Assembly (NCBI RefSeq): GCF_020216025.1
Contig: NZ_JAIWNC010000028.1
Span: 62,001 to 126,000, forward strand
Length of the DNA stretch: 64,000 nt
DNA from: Jidongwangia harbinensis
Lineage (GTDB): Bacteria > Actinomycetota > Actinomycetes > Mycobacteriales > Micromonosporaceae
Direction: 5' to 3'
Shown: positions 60,210-64,000 of the stretch, one piece after another
Layout: every line of letters starts with the position of its first letter
Numbering within the stretch: the stretch's first letter is position 1
Notes under the pieces: model-generated
The model's database searches: none
The model's input: the letters and a program-made list of their open reading frames with translations, nothing else
Told to the model about the DNA's origin: nothing
Program-made: the position numbers and the translations under genes

Positions 60210-61133
60210 ATGGTGAACGCGGCGCCCGCCGTCTACCGCTGCGGACTGACCGACAGCAGCCGCTGGCGGGAGTTCCAGCTGCGGCCGGACGACATCGTGA
60301 TCAGCGTGCCGTCGAAATGCGGTACGACCTGGATGCAGATGATCTGTGCTCTGCTGATCTTCCAGACCCCCGACCTGCCCACCGCGCTGACCACCCTCTC
60401 GCCCTGGCTCGACATGTTCCTGCGACCAATCGCGGACGTCACCCGGACCTTGGACGCCCAGCAACACCGCCGGTTCATCAAGACCCACACCCCGCTCGAC
60501 GGTCTGCCCCAGCTGCCCGGCGTCGTCTATGTCGTTGTCGGACGCGATCCCCGTGACGTCGCCGTGTCGATGGCTTACCACCGGCCCAACCTCGACGACA
60601 AGGTCATCCACCGCCTCCTGGCCTCCGGCGACCAGGCACCCACCGACCCACCGACCAAACCGGAGCGTCCGGCAAGCACGCGTGAACGCGTGCTGCGGTG
60701 GATCGATGACCCGCGGCCGGCGACTGAGAACCTGGACTCGCTGCGCACCGTGGTCCACCATCTCGGCCAGGCGTGGGAACGCCGCAACGAACCAGCGGTG
60801 ATCCTGCTGCACCATGCCGATCTCTCTCGAGACCTCGCAGGGCAGATGCGGCGACTCGCCGACCGGCTGGGCATTCACGTGCCGCGGAAGCAATGGCCAG
60901 CCCTGATCGAGGCGGCCACCTTCACCTCCATGCGCGCCAAGGCCCACCAGCTGGCCCCTGACGAGCGGCTCGGACTGTTCACCAGCAACAGTGCCTTCTT
61001 CCGCTCCGGCAAGCCCGGCCAGTGGAGAGAAGTCCTCAACGACGCCGACCTCGCCGCCTACGACAGCTTGATCCGGTCGCTGGCCAATCCAGACTTCGTC
61101 GACTGGGCCGAAAACGGCACACACAGCAGCTGA
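60210..61133 (+). CDS. PAPS-dependent sulfotransferase
   Basis: 307 residues, starting 9 bases after the recombinase stop. Sulfotransferase signatures: 5'-phosphosulfate-binding loop SVPSKCGTTWMQMICALL (usually PKSGTTW), RRFIKTHTPLDGLPQ, the 3'-phosphate motif VYVVVGRDPRDVAVSMAYH and the C-terminal GKPGQWREVL. It would transfer sulfate from PAPS to a hydroxyl or amine of a small molecule. Cargo of the element; substrate unknown. The same element encodes a PAPS-reductase-like PP-loop protein at 50036. Confidence 0.85.
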   Translation: MVNAAPAVYRCGLTDSSRWREFQLRPDDIVISVPSKCGTTWMQMICALLIFQTPDLPTALTTLSPWLDMFLRPIADVTRTLDAQQHRRFIKTHTPLDGLPQLPGVVYVVVGRDPRDVAVSMAYHRPNLDDKVIHRLLASGDQAPTDPPTKPERPASTRERVLRWIDDPRPATENLDSLRTVVHHLGQAWERRNEPAVILLHHADLSRDLAGQMRRLADRLGIHVPRKQWPALIEAATFTSMRAKAHQLAPDERLGLFTSNSAFFRSGKPGQWREVLNDADLAAYDSLIRSLANPDFVDWAENGTHSS

Positions 61134-61269
61134 ACGACACCAGCAACCTGCATCCACGCCTGCACCGAGCAGAAGAGCATCGAACTCCAACAAACCCCAA
61201 CAACAAACGCAGAGAAGGCAGTATGAAGCGCCCGTCGGGATCCGGGCGCGCGGGCCGGCCTCCTCATTG

Positions 61270-61464
61270 TTACGCATCCCGCTCACCACGCTCGCCCCGC
61301 TCGCGGCGGCCCTTGAGATAGCAGGTGTAGAGGTCGACGCCGTCGGCGAGTTCCTGAGGCGTGTACGGGTAGATCGGCCGGCCGGTCGGCCAGGCGATCG
61401 CGACGACCGCACGGTGATCGCGGACCTGTCCGATGGCAGGCGAACTGGTGGTGTTGGTGCTCAT
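61270..61464 (-). CDS. Small protein similar to the tail of the VirB6-like protein
   Basis: 64 residues whose start overlaps the upstream stop (ATGA). Its core WPTGRPIYPYTPQELADGVD followed by LYTCYLKGRR is closely similar to the tail of the VirB6-like protein encoded just upstream (YPSGRPVRPYTRDEIAGGVD, then VYTQSLRRRD). It looks like a detached, duplicated copy of that tail. Possibly a soluble competitor or partner in the channel. Last gene of the transfer operon starting at 63148. Confidence 0.68.
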   Translation of the reverse strand: MSTNTTSSPAIGQVRDHRAVVAIAWPTGRPIYPYTPQELADGVDLYTCYLKGRRERGERGERDA

Positions 61465-62807
61465 GACCGGTTCCTTCCGGTGGGTGCGGCGCTGCCGCGG
61501 CTCGGTGTGGTGCTCCGGTTCGCCGCGGTGCCGCGGCCCGAGGTCGCGGCGTCGCGACGGCGCAGGGATTGGGTGTAGACATCGACGCCGCCGGCGATCT
61601 CATCCCGGGTGTAGGGCCTCACCGGGCGTCCACTCGGGTAGGCCGTACCGCCCACGCCCGGGGCGGCACCGGCGGGTGGTCGGGCCGGCACGCGCGCCGG
61701 TCGCGCCGAGCGGGCAAGGGCGGGCGGGGACGTCCGTTCGGCTGCGGGCAGTGGGTTGGCCGCAGGCCGCGACAACGGGCGGGAGCCACCGCCGCGCGAC
61801 GGGCCGGTCGGCCACGGCCGGTCGGTACGACCGGCGGCCGGTCCCGCACTGGGCCCTCGGCCAGCGGCGGCCGCGGTTCGTGCGACGCCGCCTCGGCCGG
61901 CCGCGCGGCTCAGCCCTCTGGTGAGCTGCTGCACGAGCACGACCCGCACGATCATCCCGACCGGACTCGGCGACGACTTCGAGACGTAGCGGCGCATCAT
62001 CGACGGGACCTTGAGGATCGCCCACAGCAGGCACAGCACGACCAGCAGTTTCATGACCGTCCCGGTGTTGCCGGGCAGGCCCAACGCCGGAAGGTCGGAC
62101 TGCGGGCTCAGGAAGATCGTGAGCGTCGTGTGCAGGGCGACCGCCTGGATGAGCACGGTGCCCAGCGCGCCGAGCATGAGGCGCCACCACAGTTTCGCGG
62201 CCGGCTCGGTCTGCGGGGTTCCGTGCAGCGCCAACGCGATCGGCGCCACCCCGACAGCCACGATGAGCACACCGAGCCGGATGATCCATTGCACCAGCAG
62301 CATCGCCACCAGGACCGCGATGACCAGGCCGATCACGACGAACAGGAACCCACCGGGCTCGGTGGCCGTCTGGTCGGCGAACGCGTCGGCGACGATCTGC
62401 TGCAGGTGCCGCATCGACCCCGGCGAGGTGATGTCCTGAGAGGTCAGAGCGATCGTCAACGCGTTGGCCAGGCCGATCATCTGTGAGCACAGCGGCATCG
62501 CCAGGTTCGCGCCGATCAGACCGATGACCAACCGGGGAATCAGTTCGCCCGGGCCGTAGCGGCTTTGGATGGTGTCGCGGCCCAGCACCAGGATCGCCAT
62601 CCACAGGATGGCCAGCACATAGCAGGTGTTGACGATCGCCAGCGAGGTGCGGGAGAAGGATTGGACCTGCGGCAGCAGGGTCACGTCCGGCGAGTGGAAC
62701 GCGGTTGCCGACAGCAGGTCCCACAGGATGCTTAGTCCGCCGGCGATGACCGCGGCGAACCGTCTGAGGATGGCGTCGATCAGCGCGGAGGTGAACCAGT
62801 TAGCCAT
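61461..62807 (-). CDS. VirB6/TrbL-like conjugation membrane protein
   Basis: 448 residues. Six to seven membrane helices in the first ~300 residues (LAIVNTCYVLAILWMAILVL, LIPRLVIGLIGANLAMPLC, GGFLFVVIGLVIAVLVAMLL, LGVLIVAVGVAPIALAL, TVMKLLVVLCLLWAILKVP), as in VirB6/TrbL-type channel proteins. A long Pro/Arg/Ala-rich cytoplasmic tail ends in the YPSGRPVRPYTRDEIAGGVD motif, also present in the next small gene. It lies two bases downstream of the pilin-like gene and is coupled to the small gene after it. Confidence 0.8.
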   Translation of the reverse strand: MANWFTSALIDAILRRFAAVIAGGLSILWDLLSATAFHSPDVTLLPQVQSFSRTSLAIVNTCYVLAILWMAILVLGRDTIQSRYGPGELIPRLVIGLIGANLAMPLCSQMIGLANALTIALTSQDITSPGSMRHLQQIVADAFADQTATEPGGFLFVVIGLVIAVLVAMLLVQWIIRLGVLIVAVGVAPIALALHGTPQTEPAAKLWWRLMLGALGTVLIQAVALHTTLTIFLSPQSDLPALGLPGNTGTVMKLLVVLCLLWAILKVPSMMRRYVSKSSPSPVGMIVRVVLVQQLTRGLSRAAGRGGVARTAAAAGRGPSAGPAAGRTDRPWPTGPSRGGGSRPLSRPAANPLPAAERTSPPALARSARPARVPARPPAGAAPGVGGTAYPSGRPVRPYTRDEIAGGVDVYTQSLRRRDAATSGRGTAANRSTTPSRGSAAPTGRNRS

Positions 62808-62809
62808 GC

Positions 62810-63148
62810 TCAGCCACCGATCCAGCCCTTCACGATGGCGAGCAGGACCGGCGCCAGAACAGCGAGGGCGTAGCCGATCAGGGCGGACTTGAGCGCCGAC
62901 TTGGCCTTCTCCACCTCAGCCGGGTCACCGCCGGCCGCGAGGTAGCGCAGCCCACCGATCGTCAAGAAGAGGGTCGCGACCCCGAGCAGCATCCCGATGA
63001 TCCACGTCGTGATGTTGGAGATGATCACCGGCAGGCTGTGGGCCGCCTCGATGTGCGTGTCGGCCGCGTAGGCGGGAACGGAAACGGCCACCGCCGCAGC
63101 GGTGGCCGTCAGAAGGAAGAGCAGTCGGGAAATGTTGCGTCGCAACAT
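62810..63148 (-). CDS. TrbC/VirB2-like conjugative pilin
   Basis: 112 residues from the ATG at 63148, with GGGAGG 8 bases upstream. Signal peptide (LLFLLTATAAAVAVSVPAYA, cleavage after AYA), then two hydrophobic helices (SNITTWIIGMLLGVATLFLT and ALIGYALAVLAPVLLAIVKG) around a GGDPAEVEKAKSALK loop. This is the VirB2/TrbC pilin-like pattern in Gram-positive transfer systems. First gene of the transfer operon, followed after two bases by the VirB6-like gene. Confidence 0.82.
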   Translation of the reverse strand: MLRRNISRLLFLLTATAAAVAVSVPAYAADTHIEAAHSLPVIISNITTWIIGMLLGVATLFLTIGGLRYLAAGGDPAEVEKAKSALKSALIGYALAVLAPVLLAIVKGWIGG

Positions 63149-63359
63149 GGTGGGCACCTCCCGCCCCGGCTTGCGGGGCGAATTGGGATTTGAGGTGCGC
63201 CACCGGGATCACAGGGGTGGGGCCGCAGGAGCGGTGCTCCTTCCAGCCGTTGCGGGATCGGGTGCGAACACGGCCCCGTCAGGCCGGCGCCACAACGTGA
63301 TCCCGGGGCGCCGACGCCGGCCGCCTCTTGCGGTCCGATGTCTTGCCCACCAAGGCCCT

Positions 63360-63377
63360 GCGTTGGGTGCCCAACGC
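63360..63377. promoter_or_regulatory. Palindrome GCGTTGGG-TG-CCCAACGC
   Basis: Perfect 8-bp arms around TG, ~210 bases upstream of the pilin operon. It contains the same GTTGGGTG core as the sites at 48588-48716. Two more half-sites (CCCAAC) are at ~63400 and ~63411, and GTTGGG at ~63437. Confidence 0.45.
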
Positions 63378-63380
63378 GGC

Positions 63381-64000
63381 CTATGCCGCCGCGCCGCTAC
63401 CCAACGCCGGCCCAACACCACGCCCCGGGCGGCTGGTGTTGGGCCGGTTGCGGCGCGAGCGCAGCGGCACGAACGACAACTCGCCCGCCCCGATCGCGTC
63501 GGCGAGGCGTTTCTCTGCCCGCGTCCTCCACGCCGACGCCAGCTGCGGGGAGATCCCGATCCGCGCGGCCACGCCGGCCAGGGTCTGGTCGTCCAGCCGG
63601 GTGGCGGCGATCAGATTGGCCTCGTCCCGGTCGAGCACGGCGACCGCCACCGCGCGGGCCAGCACCAGATCCGGGTGATCCCAGGGCCGGATCGGCATCA
63701 CCGCCCCCAGCTCGCCGGAGCGGATCAGCATCGTGTCGGATTCGGCTTCACGGACCTTGCGGGCGGCACGGACCCCGGCCTCGATCAGCCGGCCGCAGAT
63801 CCGCGCCGCGTCGAGGTCGACCCGCGCAAGGCACTCCATGAACCCCAGCAGCAGTTCAGCGTCCAGGTCGTGGGTGTCGCCACGCCAGCCGGCGGCCAGC
63901 ATGCCCGCCTGGCGGCGCAGGCCGGGCATCGCCATTCCGACAGCGGCGACCCGCCACGCCGGCCCGTCCCGGCGAGCCCGCACGACTAGCTCCCGCCACA
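63381..64000 (-). CDS. Helix-turn-helix regulator (sigma-70 region 4-like), partial
   Basis: About 206 residues visible; the frame is open to the right edge (WRELVVRARRDGPAWRVAAV), so the true start is outside the window or at the GTG at 63983. The C-terminal part has a sigma-factor region-4-like helix-turn-helix: DRDEANLIAATRLDDQTLAG, VAARIGISPQLASAWRTRAE, KRLADAIGAGEL. Probably a transcription regulator of the element. Its 3' end overlaps GTTGGG-type motifs ahead of the pilin operon, so it may control that operon; inference. Confidence 0.6.
   Translation of the reverse strand, partial: WRELVVRARRDGPAWRVAAVGMAMPGLRRQAGMLAAGWRGDTHDLDAELLLGFMECLARVDLDAARICGRLIEAGVRAARKVREAESDTMLIRSGELGAVMPIRPWDHPDLVLARAVAVAVLDRDEANLIAATRLDDQTLAGVAARIGISPQLASAWRTRAEKRLADAIGAGELSFVPLRSRRNRPNTSRPGRGVGPALGSGAAA

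Larger units (their letters stand above)
38880..64000. mobile_element. Integrative-conjugative-type element (right end outside window)
   Basis: Continuous block containing pilin, VirB6-, PrgI-, VirB4-, VirD4/TraD-like genes, a Replic_Relax protein, a wall hydrolase, a large serine recombinase and many small accessory genes, nearly all on the minus strand. I cannot place its ends: no att sites were identified, and the left limit is taken at the first intact cargo gene after the relic zone. The genes continue past 64000. Confidence 0.7.

Noticed and set aside
60929..61136. Search for a tRNA or att core near the recombinase and sulfotransferase
   Set aside because: No cloverleaf-like sequence or direct repeat could be recognised by eye; not reported as an attachment site.

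Overview
The window is very GC-rich, with strong G/C third-position bias, frequent GTG starts and many ATGA/TGATG stop-start overlaps. Secreted ALF-repeat toxins, AfsR-like STAND proteins, trypco1, DUF6283, GP88 and Replic_Relax families all point to an actinomycete. A Micromonosporaceae-type genome (Micromonospora/Actinoplanes-like) is my best guess; that is inference. No rRNA, tRNA or CRISPR array was seen.

Left part (1-36.4 kb): accessory chromosome rich in conflict genes. At 1-4.1 kb a membrane-protein operon leaves the window on the left, followed by a STAND NTPase with TPR repeats (1465-4083) and its small partner (1013-1468). From 4.3 to 11.1 kb there are small membrane and hypothetical proteins, an SDR oxidoreductase, a complete IS5-family element carrying a coupled passenger gene (7755-9115), and five copies of a ~30-bp dispersed repeat. 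From 11.3 to 20 kb come a DUF6461-like protein, an orphan Imm1 immunity protein, a dead IS3 copy, a secreted beta-propeller protein, a likely modification-dependent endonuclease, a lipoprotein and several gene relics. From 20.0 to 27.0 kb is the most striking locus: a minus-strand operon of a secreted trypsin-fold/LamG protein that has lost all three catalytic residues, a 1331-residue ALF-repeat polymorphic toxin ending in a deaminase-like domain, and a SUKH-4-type immunity protein. From 28.0 to 32.6 kb is a trypsin-nSTAND1-WD40 protein with its trypco1 partner. A second membrane-anchored STAND/TPR protein, coupled to a small upstream ORF, lies at 33.6-36.4 kb.

Boundary (36.5-38.7 kb): a scrapyard with a 5'-truncated, frameshifted ParB-like gene, a truncated IS5-family transposase and a broken TnsA-like endonuclease gene.

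Right part (38.9-64 kb): an integrative-conjugative-type element that continues past the right edge. Its transfer genes are a VirB2/TrbC-like pilin (62810-63148), VirB6/TrbL-like protein (61461-62807), PrgI-family protein (56806-57741), VirB4 ATPase (55025-56809), VirD4/TraD-like coupling ATPase (52323-54884), Replic_Relax protein (48747-49736), NlpC/P60-type wall hydrolase (39301-40329) and a DUF2637-like membrane protein. Cargo includes a large serine recombinase (frameshifted here), a sulfotransferase, a PP-loop PAPS-reductase-like plus GP88 pair, a GGDEF protein interrupted by a slippage-prone 8-bp repeat, a serine-recombinase-like protein without its catalytic serine, and an operon of small proteins of unknown role. 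Candidate GTTGGGTG operator sites lie ahead of two element operons, and a perfect 34-bp palindrome precedes the coupling-ATPase gene. Frameshifts are common in the element, so decay and assembly error both have to be considered.
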